From contig NZ_BOMQ01000031.1 of assembly GCF_016862275.1 (NCBI RefSeq), positions 1-64,000 on the forward strand: a stretch of DNA of 64,000 nt, in the 5' to 3' direction. This stretch comes from Actinoplanes nipponensis. GTDB lineage: Bacteria > Actinomycetota > Actinomycetes > Mycobacteriales > Micromonosporaceae. Of the stretch, positions 34,290 through 42,652 are shown piece after piece. Each line of letters opens with the position of its first letter. Within the stretch, counting starts at the first letter, position 1. Both the position numbers and the translations under genes were made by a program. Below the pieces are notes generated by a model, which had not been told where the DNA came from, ran no database searches, and was given only the letters and a program-made list of their open reading frames with translations.

Positions 34290-35987
34290 GTGCGACACCG
34301 AAGAACAGCGGCGATCCTGACCGTCCTCACGCTCGTCACCGCCGGCGCGCTCGCGAGCCCGGCCCACGCCGCCGGCAACACCCTCACCGTCAACGTCGGC
34401 ACCCCCGTCCGGCCCGTCACCCACGTGGCGTCCGGCGGCCTCTACGCCGTCGACACCGGCGCCACCCCGCCGCTGGAGCAGATGTACCCGCTGCGGCTCA
34501 ACCACCTGACCCAGCCCCCGCCCGGTGGCCAGCAGCTCGGCAACGGGGCCACCCGGCCGTGCTGCGACGGGCTGCAGGTGGCCGGCAAGGTCACCAGCGC
34601 CGGCGCCCAGCAGTTCTTCCGCATGCCCGACATCTACCCGAACTTCCCGTACCGGTGGGTGAGCTGGGCCGACTGGGAGGCCAAGGTGCGCACCATGGTG
34701 CAGGCCCGGGTCGGCGCCACCGCCGCCACCAACATCGACGGCTGGGAGCTGTGGAACGAGCCGGACTGGACCTGGAACACCGCCGCCGCCGGGCCGTTCA
34801 CCGCGGCCTGGACCCGCACCCACCGGCTGATCCGCTCGCTGGACACCGTCACCCCGATCGTCGGGCCCAGCCACTCGTACTACAACCACAACTGGATGGT
34901 CGAGTTCCTCACCAACGCCCGGGACACCGGCACGCTGCCCGACGTGATCGTCTGGCACGAGCTGGGCAACGACGACTACCTCAACGTCGGGGCGCACGTG
35001 GCCGACTACCGCGCGGTGGAACAGTCGCTGGGCATCGCGCCGCGGCCCATCTCGATCAACGAGTACGCGTCGCCGAGCCAGGTCGACATCCCCAGCGTGG
35101 CGGTGCACTACATGGCGGTGTTCGAGCGGCACGGCATCCGCGACGCCGAGCGCGCCTACTGGTACGAGGCCGGCACGCTCAACGGGCTGCTGCACAACAA
35201 CGCGCCGACCGCGTCGTACTGGGCCTACAAGTGGTACGGCGACATGGCCGGGACCATCGTGCAGACCGTGCCCGGCTCCTGGCTGGAGGGCGTCGCCTCG
35301 TACGACAGCACGCGCCGGTTCGTCAACGTCGTCCTCGGCGGCGACAGCGGCAACAACACCGTCCGGGTCACCGGGCTCGGCGCACTCGGCGCGCAGGTAC
35401 GGGTGACCCTGTCACGGACCGGCACCGGCGGGCGCACCACCAACCAGAGCGCGCCGGTCACCGTCTCCGCGGCGACCTACACCGTCAGCAACGGCAGCAT
35501 CAGCGTGCCGGTGAACGGGATGGACGCGCTGGCGGCGTACCAGCTGCTCATCACCCCGGCGTCCGGGGCCGCCACGTGGCAGCAGCGCTACGAGGCGGAG
35601 AACGCCACGGTGGTCAACGCCGGCCGGTTCTCCTCGGGCTCGGCCTCCAACGGCGGCTACGTCGGCCGGATCGACGGCACGGCCAACTCGCGCGCCCAGT
35701 CGTTCGTCGACTTCCTGGTCAACGTGCCGACGGCCCGCTCGTACCCGATGACCATCGGGTACGCCAACGCCACCGGCGCGACCGCGACCCACGGGCTGGC
35801 CTACAACGGCAGCGCGTGGAGCACCGTCAGCTACCCGCCGACTTCGGCGTGGGGCAGCTTCGGCGCGACGGTGACCACGACCGTCAACCTGCGGGCGGGC
35901 TACAACGTCATCCGCCTGGCGAAGGGGGCGCCGCAGTTCGCCGGCGGCACCGGCTTCGCCGAGCTGGACTACGTGCAGCTGAGCTGA
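34290..35987 (+). CDS. Secreted clan-A-like glycoside hydrolase with C-terminal CBM (CBM6/35-like)
   Basis: A 565-aa exported protein: signal peptide (1-28, ending A-H-A-A), a (beta/alpha)8-type catalytic domain with acid/base Glu157 in WELWNEPDW and nucleophile candidate Glu258 in SINEYASP, a beta domain (about 330-425), and a carbohydrate-binding module (430-565) beginning QRYEAENATVV with GGYVGRIDG and FAELDYVQL. The E-N-E-P and I-N-E-Y pattern is clan GH-A, closest in look to GH39; the exact family is uncertain. The GTG at 34290 has GAGGTG 6 nt upstream. It follows the GH127 gene by 34 bp, so it likely cuts the plant polymer outside the cell and feeds the ABC importer and GH127 enzyme. 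Confidence 0.82.
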   Translation: MRHRRTAAILTVLTLVTAGALASPAHAAGNTLTVNVGTPVRPVTHVASGGLYAVDTGATPPLEQMYPLRLNHLTQPPPGGQQLGNGATRPCCDGLQVAGKVTSAGAQQFFRMPDIYPNFPYRWVSWADWEAKVRTMVQARVGATAATNIDGWELWNEPDWTWNTAAAGPFTAAWTRTHRLIRSLDTVTPIVGPSHSYYNHNWMVEFLTNARDTGTLPDVIVWHELGNDDYLNVGAHVADYRAVEQSLGIAPRPISINEYASPSQVDIPSVAVHYMAVFERHGIRDAERAYWYEAGTLNGLLHNNAPTASYWAYKWYGDMAGTIVQTVPGSWLEGVASYDSTRRFVNVVLGGDSGNNTVRVTGLGALGAQVRVTLSRTGTGGRTTNQSAPVTVSAATYTVSNGSISVPVNGMDALAAYQLLITPASGAATWQQRYEAENATVVNAGRFSSGSASNGGYVGRIDGTANSRAQSFVDFLVNVPTARSYPMTIGYANATGATATHGLAYNGSAWSTVSYPPTSAWGSFGATVTTTVNLRAGYNVIRLAKGAPQFAGGTGFAELDYVQLS

Positions 35988-36051
35988 GCGGCGGGGGCCG
36001 GCGCCGGGCCACCACGGTGAGCCCGGCGCCGGCGCACGGTAGGTTCTCAGG

Positions 36052-37059
36052 ATGCCCCGGCAGCGTCCCGTCACCATCCGCGACGTGGCCGCGCTGGCCG
36101 GCGTCTCGGTGGGCACCGCCTCCAAGGCGCTCAACGGGCGCGGCTCGCTGCGCGCGGACACCGTCGAGCGGGTGCGCGCGGCCGCCGCCCGGCTGGACTT
36201 CCGGCCCAGCCAGGCGGCCCGGGACCTGCACGCCGGGCGCACGTACACGGTCGGCATGATCACCACGGACACCATCGGCCGGTTCAGCATCCCGCTGCTG
36301 ATCGGGGCCGAGGACACCCTGGGCGGCGGCCAGATCTCGGTGCTGCTGTGCGACGCCCGCGACGACCCGATCCGCGAGCAGCACCACCTGCGCGTCCTGC
36401 TCGGCCGCCGGGTCGACGGCATCATCGTGACCGGCCGGCGGGCCGGCACCCGGGCCTCGATCGGCACGGGCCTCGGCGTGCCGGTCGTCTACGCGTTCCT
36501 CGCCTCGGCGGAGGAGGGCGACTGCTCGATCGTGCCGGACGAGGCCGGCGGGGCCCGCCAGGCCGTGGACCACCTGCTGACCGTCGGGCGGCGGCGCTTC
36601 GCGCACGTCACCGGCCCGGAGCACCACCAGTCGGCCCGGGTCCGCGCGGACGCGACCGTCGCCCGCATCGCCGAGGCCGGCGCCGAGCTGGTGACCGCCC
36701 CGCTGTACGGCGAGTGGAGCGAGGCCTGGGGACGGCAGGCCGCCGGCATCCTGCTGGCCCAGGGCGCCGCCTTCGATGCGGTGATCGGCGGCAACGACCA
36801 GATCGCCCGGGGCGTGGGCGACGCCCTGCGCGAGGCCGGCCGGCCCGTCCCCGCCGAGGTGGCCCTGACCGGCTTCGACAACTGGGACGTCATGACGCTG
36901 GCCAGCCGGCCCACGCTGACCAGCGTCGAGATGGACCTGACCGGGCTGGGCCGGGCCGCCGCCGGGCTGCTGCTGCGGGCCATCGACGGCGAGCCCCGGC
37001 CCGGCCTGCACCGGCACCCCACCCAGCTGGTGATCCGCTCCTCGACCGTGCCCTCCTGA
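36052..37059 (+). CDS. LacI-family repressor 2
   Basis: A 335-aa LacI/GalR regulator with helix-turn-helix VTIRDVAALAGVSVGTASKALN at residues 7-28 and a sugar-binding domain. Long blocks are the same as in the repressor at 28161-29171 (for example DARDDPIREQ, VTGRR and the WSEAWGRQAAG region), so the two are recent paralogues placed at opposite ends of the arabinoside locus. It is transcribed in the same direction as the hydrolases, 64 bp after the secreted glycosidase. The ATG at 36052 fits the paralogue length. It may regulate the same operon with a different ligand affinity; binding sites were not located upstream of it. Confidence 0.9.
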   Translation: MPRQRPVTIRDVAALAGVSVGTASKALNGRGSLRADTVERVRAAAARLDFRPSQAARDLHAGRTYTVGMITTDTIGRFSIPLLIGAEDTLGGGQISVLLCDARDDPIREQHHLRVLLGRRVDGIIVTGRRAGTRASIGTGLGVPVVYAFLASAEEGDCSIVPDEAGGARQAVDHLLTVGRRRFAHVTGPEHHQSARVRADATVARIAEAGAELVTAPLYGEWSEAWGRQAAGILLAQGAAFDAVIGGNDQIARGVGDALREAGRPVPAEVALTGFDNWDVMTLASRPTLTSVEMDLTGLGRAAAGLLLRAIDGEPRPGLHRHPTQLVIRSSTVPS

Positions 37060-37143
37060 CCCACGCCGCGCACCCGCCGCAGATCCGCCCCCGAATCCGC
37101 GTCCTGGGCCTGCCACCAGGGCATCTGCTTGTAGATTGCGGGG

Positions 37144-37428
37144 GTGGACGACGGCGGCACGCGGGCAGCGCGGGACGGCCCCGGCGGCGCCACCTCCGGC
37201 GGGCTCGGCGCGGTGTGCCAGGCCGTGGGCGAGCTGCTGCGGGCCCAGGAGTGCCTGATCGAGTCCCTCCGGGCGCAGGGCCTGCTCGACGCCCGGGCCA
37301 GCGGCGTGCTGGCGGCGATCGACCAGCTGCTGGCCGAGACCGACGATGCCGCCCGCCGCGCCGCCACGACCGTCCACTGTGTTCCGGGGCGGGCCGGCCC
37401 GGGCGCCGGAGCTACGTCGCGCGGTTGA
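37144..37428 (+). CDS. Small hypothetical protein, possibly leaderless
   Basis: A 94-aa acidic-helical ORF with no family I recognise. The central part (25-75, AVCQAVGELLRAQECLIESLRAQGLLDARASGVLAAIDQLLAE) is a plausible amphipathic helical pair. No ribosome site precedes the GTG at 37144, but TAGATT (37132-37137) lies seven bases before it, the spacing expected if transcription starts at the GTG, so a leaderless mRNA is possible. Its last 17 bp overlap the convergent TetR gene. It could be spurious; the helical periodicity is the main support. Confidence 0.45.
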   Translation: MDDGGTRAARDGPGGATSGGLGAVCQAVGELLRAQECLIESLRAQGLLDARASGVLAAIDQLLAETDDAARRAATTVHCVPGRAGPGAGATSRG

Positions 37429-37981
37429 AGACGCCGTCGAGCAGCAGGTCGATGCACCGATCGGCGGCGGCCCGGGCGCCGGCCACCTCCTCGGCGCTCT
37501 CGGTGACGCCGTGCACCATCGCGAACAGCAGCAACAGGTCGGCCGGGGCCACGTCGCGGCGCACGTACCCGTGGCTCTGCGCCCGCCGCAACGGTTCGCG
37601 GAAGGCCGCCAGCAGACGCTTCTGGTACTTGTCGCGGGCGCCGGGGTCGAAGCGCCGGGCCAGCAGCACCAGCGGGCGCATCGTCACCTGGGTGTGCAGC
37701 ACCTCGCGGAGCAGGTCGCGGAACAGCGACGGCAGGCACGCCTCGCTGCCGGCGAAGGTCTCGAGCCGCTGCAGGTGGTGGTCGATGACCGCGGCGGCCA
37801 GCGCCGGGCGGTCCGGGAAGTGCCGGTAGAGGGTCGCCTGGCCGACCCCGGCCCGCCGGGCGATCTCCGGCATCGGGATCACCGAGCCCGCGCTGGTCAT
37901 GACCTCGCTCGCGGCCCGCACGATGGCCGCGCGATTGCGCTGGGCGTCGCGGCGACGCGCGGGCAGGGCACCGTACAGCAC
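37412..37981 (-). CDS. TetR-family transcriptional regulator
   Basis: A 189-aa TetR-type repressor. The N-terminal helix-turn-helix PMPEIARRAGVGQATLYRHFPDRPAL (about 36-61) is canonical; the helical C-terminal half is a ligand-binding and dimer domain of the common SACE_7040/TetR_C type. The GTG at 37981 is the apparent start. An inverted repeat GTTACC-N4-GGTAAC lies 30 bp upstream at 38011-38026, between this gene and the divergent secreted hydrolase, and is a likely operator for both. The ligand is unknown. Confidence 0.88.
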   Translation of the reverse strand: MLYGALPARRRDAQRNRAAIVRAASEVMTSAGSVIPMPEIARRAGVGQATLYRHFPDRPALAAAVIDHHLQRLETFAGSEACLPSLFRDLLREVLHTQVTMRPLVLLARRFDPGARDKYQKRLLAAFREPLRRAQSHGYVRRDVAPADLLLLFAMVHGVTESAEEVAGARAAADRCIDLLLDGVFNRAT

Positions 37982-38010
37982 CGGTCACGCTCCTCGGACT
38001 GGCGTCGTAT

Positions 38011-38026
38011 GTTACCTACCGGTAAC
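38011..38026. promoter_or_regulatory. Inverted repeat, likely TetR operator
   Basis: GTTACCTACCGGTAAC has 6-bp arms around a 4-bp spacer, also containing the perfect 8-bp palindrome TACCGGTA (38017-38024). It lies in the 202-bp divergent region between the TetR gene and the secreted hydrolase, in the AT-richest part of it. Confidence 0.6.
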
Positions 38027-38183
38027 GAGAATGTCACCACCTTCAATTTCTCGGTACCGCTTCCTACGCTGCCGCCACCGAACCACCGCTGCCCCGCCGC
38101 AGCTCGCCACCGGTGCGCGCAGAGCCCGTCGTCATGTGCGCCGCCGCGACCCCACGACACCCTCCTGTCCCCAAGGAGCGCGC

Positions 38184-39824
38184 ATGGCGCCTCGTCGTCT
38201 CCCCCTGCTCATCTCCCTGTCGGCGCTCCTGACCGGCGCCCTGCTGACCGGCAACGCCGCCCCGGCCGCCGCGACCACCACCGCGCCGTCCCGGACCACC
38301 GCCGTGACCACCGTCCCGGCCCGGGCCACCGCCGCGGACGCGCTCGCCACGACCGGGCCCCGCTTCGCCGACATCGCGACCGGCGGGCCGGTCCTCAAGG
38401 CCAACGTCGTCGCCCCCGCCGGGGCCGGCCGCTACCCGGCCGTCGTGCTGCCGTCCAGCTGGGGCCTCAACGACCTGGAGTACCTGGCCCAGGCGAAGCT
38501 GCTGGCCGCCCGCGGGTACGTCGTGGTGTCGTACACGCCGCGCGGGTGGTGGCTGTCCGGCGGCGAGATCGACACCGCCGGCCCGGCCGACATGGCCGAC
38601 CTGAGCACGGTCATCGACTGGACGATCGCCCACACCGCCGCGGACCCGGCCCGCATCGGCGCGGCCGGGATCTCGTACGGCGCCGGGCTCAGCCTGCTCG
38701 GCTCCGCCTTCGACCCGCGCATCCGGGCCGTCGCCGTGATGAGCGGCTGGACCGACCTCAGCTACTCGCTCTACGGCGACCGGACCCGCCACCAGCAGGC
38801 CCCCGGACTGCTCAAGCTGGCCGCCGACCTGCTGGGCCACCCCGGCCCCGAGCTGACCGGCAAGCTCGGTGACTTCGCCGCCAACCGCAACGTCGAGGAG
38901 GTGCTGGCCTGGTCCCGGGCCCGCTCCGCGGCGACCTACGTGGACGCGATCAACGCCAACCGGCCGGCCGTGCTGATGGCCAACGCCTGGGGCGACTCGT
39001 TCTTCCCGCCGAACCAGCTCGTCGACTTCTTCGGCCGGCTGACCGGGCCCAAGCGCCTGGAGTTCCGCCCCGGTGACCACGCGATCGCCGAGCTCACCGG
39101 CATCCTCGGCCTGGACAACGCGGTGTGGACCAGCGTCTTCCGCTGGTTCGACCAGTACCTGGCCGGCATCGACACCGGCATCGGCGCGGAGCCGGCGGTG
39201 CAGATCAAGCCGTACAACGCCGCCGCCGAGGGCTACCCGGCCTGGACCGCGCTGGCCGCGACCACCCGCCGGTACGGCCTCGGCCGGATCCGCCTGCTCG
39301 ACGGGACCGGCCTGCTCGGCGGCGCGCCCGGCGCCGGCTGGACCAAGACCCTGCCCACCGACCTCAACACGACGGCCGACGGCGGCGCGGTGCTCATCAC
39401 CAACGGGCTGTCCGCGTTCACCGGCCGGCAACCGACGATCTGGCTGCCCACGGTCAGCCGCGCCCGCGCGGGCGTCTGGGCCGCCGAACGGCCGGCCACG
39501 GTCCAGCACATCCGCGGGATCCCGAAGCTGCACCTGGAACTGAGCGGCACGGCGGCCCGCGGCACCGTCGTGGCCTACCTGTACGACCTGGACGCGCTGG
39601 GCAACGCCGGCCTGATCACCCACGCGCCCGTCACCTGGCTCGATGCGGCCGGCGGCGACCGCGCGGTGGACCTGGCGCTGCCGGCGACGGCCTTCGACGT
39701 GCCGGCCGGGCACTCCCTGACGCTGGTGGTCGACACGGTCGATCCCCTGTACTACGACGAGAACGCGCCGAACGGCTCGGTCACGATCGGCGGGGGCTCC
39801 TATCTGGACGTTCCGCTGCGGTAG
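38184..39824 (+). CDS. Secreted alpha/beta hydrolase, CocE/X-Pro dipeptidyl-peptidase type
   Basis: A 546-aa exported serine hydrolase. A signal peptide (about 1-28) and a Thr/Ala-rich spacer precede an alpha/beta hydrolase with the nucleophile in GAAGISYGAGLS (G-x-S-x-G), an Asp in NAWGDSFFPPNQ and a His in FRPGDHAIAEL. A C-terminal jelly-roll (about 400-546, including LHLELSGTAARGTVVAYLYD) is the X-Pro dipeptidyl-peptidase C-terminal domain fold shared with CocE esterases. It could cleave X-Pro dipeptides or esters outside the cell. The ATG at 38184 has AAGGAGC upstream. It diverges from the TetR gene over a shared operator-like site and ends near a palindrome and a hairpin. Confidence 0.87.
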   Translation: MAPRRLPLLISLSALLTGALLTGNAAPAAATTTAPSRTTAVTTVPARATAADALATTGPRFADIATGGPVLKANVVAPAGAGRYPAVVLPSSWGLNDLEYLAQAKLLAARGYVVVSYTPRGWWLSGGEIDTAGPADMADLSTVIDWTIAHTAADPARIGAAGISYGAGLSLLGSAFDPRIRAVAVMSGWTDLSYSLYGDRTRHQQAPGLLKLAADLLGHPGPELTGKLGDFAANRNVEEVLAWSRARSAATYVDAINANRPAVLMANAWGDSFFPPNQLVDFFGRLTGPKRLEFRPGDHAIAELTGILGLDNAVWTSVFRWFDQYLAGIDTGIGAEPAVQIKPYNAAAEGYPAWTALAATTRRYGLGRIRLLDGTGLLGGAPGAGWTKTLPTDLNTTADGGAVLITNGLSAFTGRQPTIWLPTVSRARAGVWAAERPATVQHIRGIPKLHLELSGTAARGTVVAYLYDLDALGNAGLITHAPVTWLDAAGGDRAVDLALPATAFDVPAGHSLTLVVDTVDPLYYDENAPNGSVTIGGGSYLDVPLR

Positions 39825-39835
39825 GGAACGTTCCC
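39824..39835. other. 12-bp perfect palindrome at a stop codon
   Basis: GGGAACGTTCCC begins at the last base of the hydrolase stop codon. It has no loop, so it may be a protein site or chance; a true hairpin follows at 39840. Confidence 0.35.
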
Positions 39836-39839
39836 TCCT

Positions 39840-39880
39840 GGGCCGGACCGTCCGCTGCAGCCCGGCGGCCGGTCCGGCCC
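39840..39880. terminator. 11-bp-stem hairpin between convergent genes
   Basis: GGGCCGGACCG (39840-39850) pairs perfectly with CGGTCCGGCCC (39870-39880) around a 19-nt loop. It lies 15 bp after the hydrolase stop and before the convergent MFS gene at 39952, so it can end transcription from either side. Confidence 0.72.
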
Positions 39881-39951
39881 AAGCCGCGCACGACACACCC
39901 CCTCACGCATCCTAGGAACCTGGTTCGATACGGTGTGCGGGCCGCGGGAGG

Positions 39952-41352
39952 TCAGCGGTTGTCGGCGCCCCGCGGTGATCTGTCTGCCGCGTCCTCATCA
40001 CGATCCGCTGTGCCCCGGCCCGTACCCGCCCGCCTCGGCACCAGCACCAGCGCGGTGCCACCGGCCAGGCCCGCCGCCACCGCCCACGCCGTCGCCGTCC
40101 CCGCCCGGGAGCCGCCGACCGTCGCCGCGAGCAGCAGCAATCCGGCCACCCCGAGCGCGGTCCCCAGCTGGGCGCCGGTGTTGAGGACCCCGCTCGCCGT
40201 CCCGCCGAGCTCCTCCGGCACGTCGGTGCCGATCGCCGTGGCGGCCACGGACGCCGTCCCGAGCCCGATCCCGGCCACCGCCACCCCGGCCACGATCCCG
40301 GCGACCCCGCCGTAGGTCGCCACCAGCAGCAGGTTGCCGGCCGCGATCCCGCCCAGGCCGGCGGCCGCCAACCACCGGACGCTCAGCCGGGCCCCGAGCG
40401 GTCTGGTCAGCGCCGAGCCGGCGACGACGCCCAGGCTGAACGGCACCAGGGCGAAACCCGCCCCGACCGCCGAGACGCCCAGGTCGCGCTGCAGCGCCAG
40501 GGTCGCGAGCACCCCGGCGGAGCTGGTGGCGGCGGTGTTGACGAACGAGACCGCGGTTCCGGTCCGCAGGTTGGCCGACGCCAACGCCGCCCGCGGCACC
40601 AGCGGCGCGCGCGCCCGGCGCTGCCGGGCCACGAAACCCGCCCCGGCCGCCAGGCCCGCCGCGACCAGCAGCCCGCCCGTCGTACGGCCGGCCGGGCTCT
40701 CCAGCAGCGACGCGCCCACGATGAGGGTCATCACCGCGCCGGTCAGCAGGGCCGCGCCGGGCAGGTCGAGGCGTACCCGCTCCGGGGCCCGCGCCGCCGG
40801 CGCGACGACCACCAGGACGGCCACGACCAGGACCAGGCCCACCGGAAGGTTCACCCAGAAGACCGCGCGCCAGCCCAGGATCCCGGTCAGCACGCCGCCG
40901 ACCAGCAGGCCCAGCGCGCCCGCGGCCGCCCCGCTCGCGCTCCACGCCGCCAGGGCGCCGCGCCGCTCGTCCGGCTCGGGAGCCGCGTCCAGCAGCAGGC
41001 GCAGGGCGGACGGGACGCTGATCGCGGCGGCCGCACCCTGCAACCCGCGGGCCGCGACGAGCTGGACGATCTCCCGCGCGCTCGCGCCGACGAGACTGAC
41101 CAGCGCGAACGCCACGCAACCGGCCAGCAGCACGCGGCGGTGGCCGTACCGGTCGCCGAGCCGGGCGCCGACCACGAGCAGGCCGCCGAAGAGCATGGCG
41201 TAGGCCGTCGCCAGCACCGGCGTCGCCTCGGCGGGGGCCGACACCCCGGCCAGCATGGCCGGCAGCGCCGTGATCCCGCTGGTCACGCCGAGCACGTCGA
41301 CGAACTGGATGCCACAGAGAACGGCGACCGCCCGCCGGGAGCCTCCTGTCAT
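39952..41352 (-). CDS. MFS transporter, DHA2-like drug exporter
   Basis: A 466-aa MFS protein with about 14 hydrophobic segments, the number typical of the DHA2 (EmrB/QacA) class. The A-motif GARLGDRYGHRRVLLAG follows helix 2, and the helix 4-5 region is VSLVGASAREIVQLVAARGLQGAAAAISVPS, with the Arg-Gly-x-Gln-Gly block of this class. It would export toxic or self-made compounds by proton exchange. The C-terminus is hydrophilic and acidic. It diverges from the acyltransferase gene over 97 bp and is convergent with the secreted hydrolase. Its substrate is unknown and no dedicated regulator is adjacent. Confidence 0.9.
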   Translation of the reverse strand: MTGGSRRAVAVLCGIQFVDVLGVTSGITALPAMLAGVSAPAEATPVLATAYAMLFGGLLVVGARLGDRYGHRRVLLAGCVAFALVSLVGASAREIVQLVAARGLQGAAAAISVPSALRLLLDAAPEPDERRGALAAWSASGAAAGALGLLVGGVLTGILGWRAVFWVNLPVGLVLVVAVLVVVAPAARAPERVRLDLPGAALLTGAVMTLIVGASLLESPAGRTTGGLLVAAGLAAGAGFVARQRRARAPLVPRAALASANLRTGTAVSFVNTAATSSAGVLATLALQRDLGVSAVGAGFALVPFSLGVVAGSALTRPLGARLSVRWLAAAGLGGIAAGNLLLVATYGGVAGIVAGVAVAGIGLGTASVAATAIGTDVPEELGGTASGVLNTGAQLGTALGVAGLLLLAATVGGSRAGTATAWAVAAGLAGGTALVLVPRRAGTGRGTADRDEDAADRSPRGADNR

Positions 41353-41449
41353 GGCGGCACGCTACCGGAAGCTTTTCGGGCCGTTGGCCCCTGGCGTACG
41401 GCGGCCCGGTGTGACGGGATGGCGCTGTCGCCCCAGGAGGGAGGGGACG

Positions 41450-42652
41450 GTGGCAGTGCCCGCGACGCCGACACCCGGCTGTCCTCCGCCCGCCGTGCGG
41501 CTGGTGTCGCTCGACGTGATCCGGGTCGCCGTCGTCGCCATGGTGATCGTCCACCACGCGGCCCAGCCGTACGGGCCCGGCGGCGAGTGGCCGGTGCGCG
41601 ACGCCGCGCACAGCGACTGGTTCCGTCCCTTCTACACGGTCAACGCCGCGGTCGGGCTGGGCCTGCTGTTCCTGATCGCCGGCCACTTCGTCCCGCAGTC
41701 CCACGACCGCAAGGGCCCGCGACGGTTCCTGCGCGAGCGTGCGAGCCGCCTCGGCCTGCCGCTGCTGGTCTTCGGCCTGGCCGCCAACCTGCCCATCGCC
41801 CTGGCCACCGAGCGGCCGCGCTCCCCGCGCGACTTCGCCGCCGCCCTGTACGCCGACGCGTGGATGCCGCTCTACCTGCACCTGTGGTTCGTGGCGCACC
41901 TGCTGCTCTACTCGGCGGTCTACGTCGTCTGGCGGCGGTACACCGGCCGGACGCCCCGGACCTGGCCCGCGCCCGGGCACCGCGCGATCCTGGTCTTCGC
42001 CGTGGGCCTGATCGCGGTCACCTGGGCGATCCGCCTCCGGTACGCCGTCGACGAATGGGTGCCGCTGGGGGTGATCCCCGCCGAGCCGGCCCGCCTGCCG
42101 CAGTACGTGACCCTGTTCGTCCTGGGCGCGATGGCCGGCCGGGGCGGCTGGCTGCGCGCGCTGCCCCGCCGCGTGGGCCTGGTCTGGCTGGCCGTGGGCC
42201 TCGCCGCCGCGGCCGGCATGGTCGCGGTCCAGACGATGGCGCCGCCCGGCTGGCACTTCAACGAGCTGGCGAACGGCGGCCCGGGCTGGCAGTCACTGGT
42301 GCGCTGCACGCTCGAGGGGTTCATCTGCGCCGGCCTCGCGGTCGGCCTGCCGGTGGCCGTCCGCGAGCTGGCCCGCCGGCCGCTGCGGGTGGTGTCCGCG
42401 GCGGCGGCGGCCAGCTACGCGGCGTACGTCCTGCACCTGTACATCCTGGTGCCGCTGCAGGCCGCGATGACCGGGCCGGACGCTTCGCCGTTCGTCAAGT
42501 TCGGGATCGTGGCGGTGCCGGCCGTCCTGCTCTCGTTCGGCGCCGCGCACCTGTCGCGCCGGGTGCCGGGCCTGCGCCGCCTGCTGGGGACTGCGCCGCC
42601 ACCCCCGCCGGCGTCGCTCAGGCCGGATCCAGGGACAGGGCGTCGTAGATGA
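41450..42652 (+). CDS. Acyltransferase-3 family membrane protein
   Basis: A 400-aa integral membrane protein of the acyltransferase-3 (OatA/NodX-like) family, which moves acyl groups onto sugars or other acceptors at the membrane. About ten hydrophobic helices are visible. LDVIRVAVVAMVIVHHAAQPYG, with the conserved His-His of helix 1, and LHLWFVAHLLLYS are family landmarks, and SYAAYVLHLYILVPLQ lies near the C-terminal end. The GTG at 41450 has a strong AGGAGGGAGGGGA site. Its last 35 bp overlap the convergent PL4 lyase gene. The acceptor is unknown. Confidence 0.85.
   Translation: MAVPATPTPGCPPPAVRLVSLDVIRVAVVAMVIVHHAAQPYGPGGEWPVRDAAHSDWFRPFYTVNAAVGLGLLFLIAGHFVPQSHDRKGPRRFLRERASRLGLPLLVFGLAANLPIALATERPRSPRDFAAALYADAWMPLYLHLWFVAHLLLYSAVYVVWRRYTGRTPRTWPAPGHRAILVFAVGLIAVTWAIRLRYAVDEWVPLGVIPAEPARLPQYVTLFVLGAMAGRGGWLRALPRRVGLVWLAVGLAAAAGMVAVQTMAPPGWHFNELANGGPGWQSLVRCTLEGFICAGLAVGLPVAVRELARRPLRVVSAAAAASYAAYVLHLYILVPLQAAMTGPDASPFVKFGIVAVPAVLLSFGAAHLSRRVPGLRRLLGTAPPPPPASLRPDPGTGRRR

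Noticed and set aside
39824..39835. GGGAACGTTCCC as a terminator
   Set aside because: It has no loop and cannot form a stable hairpin by itself; a real hairpin follows at 39840.
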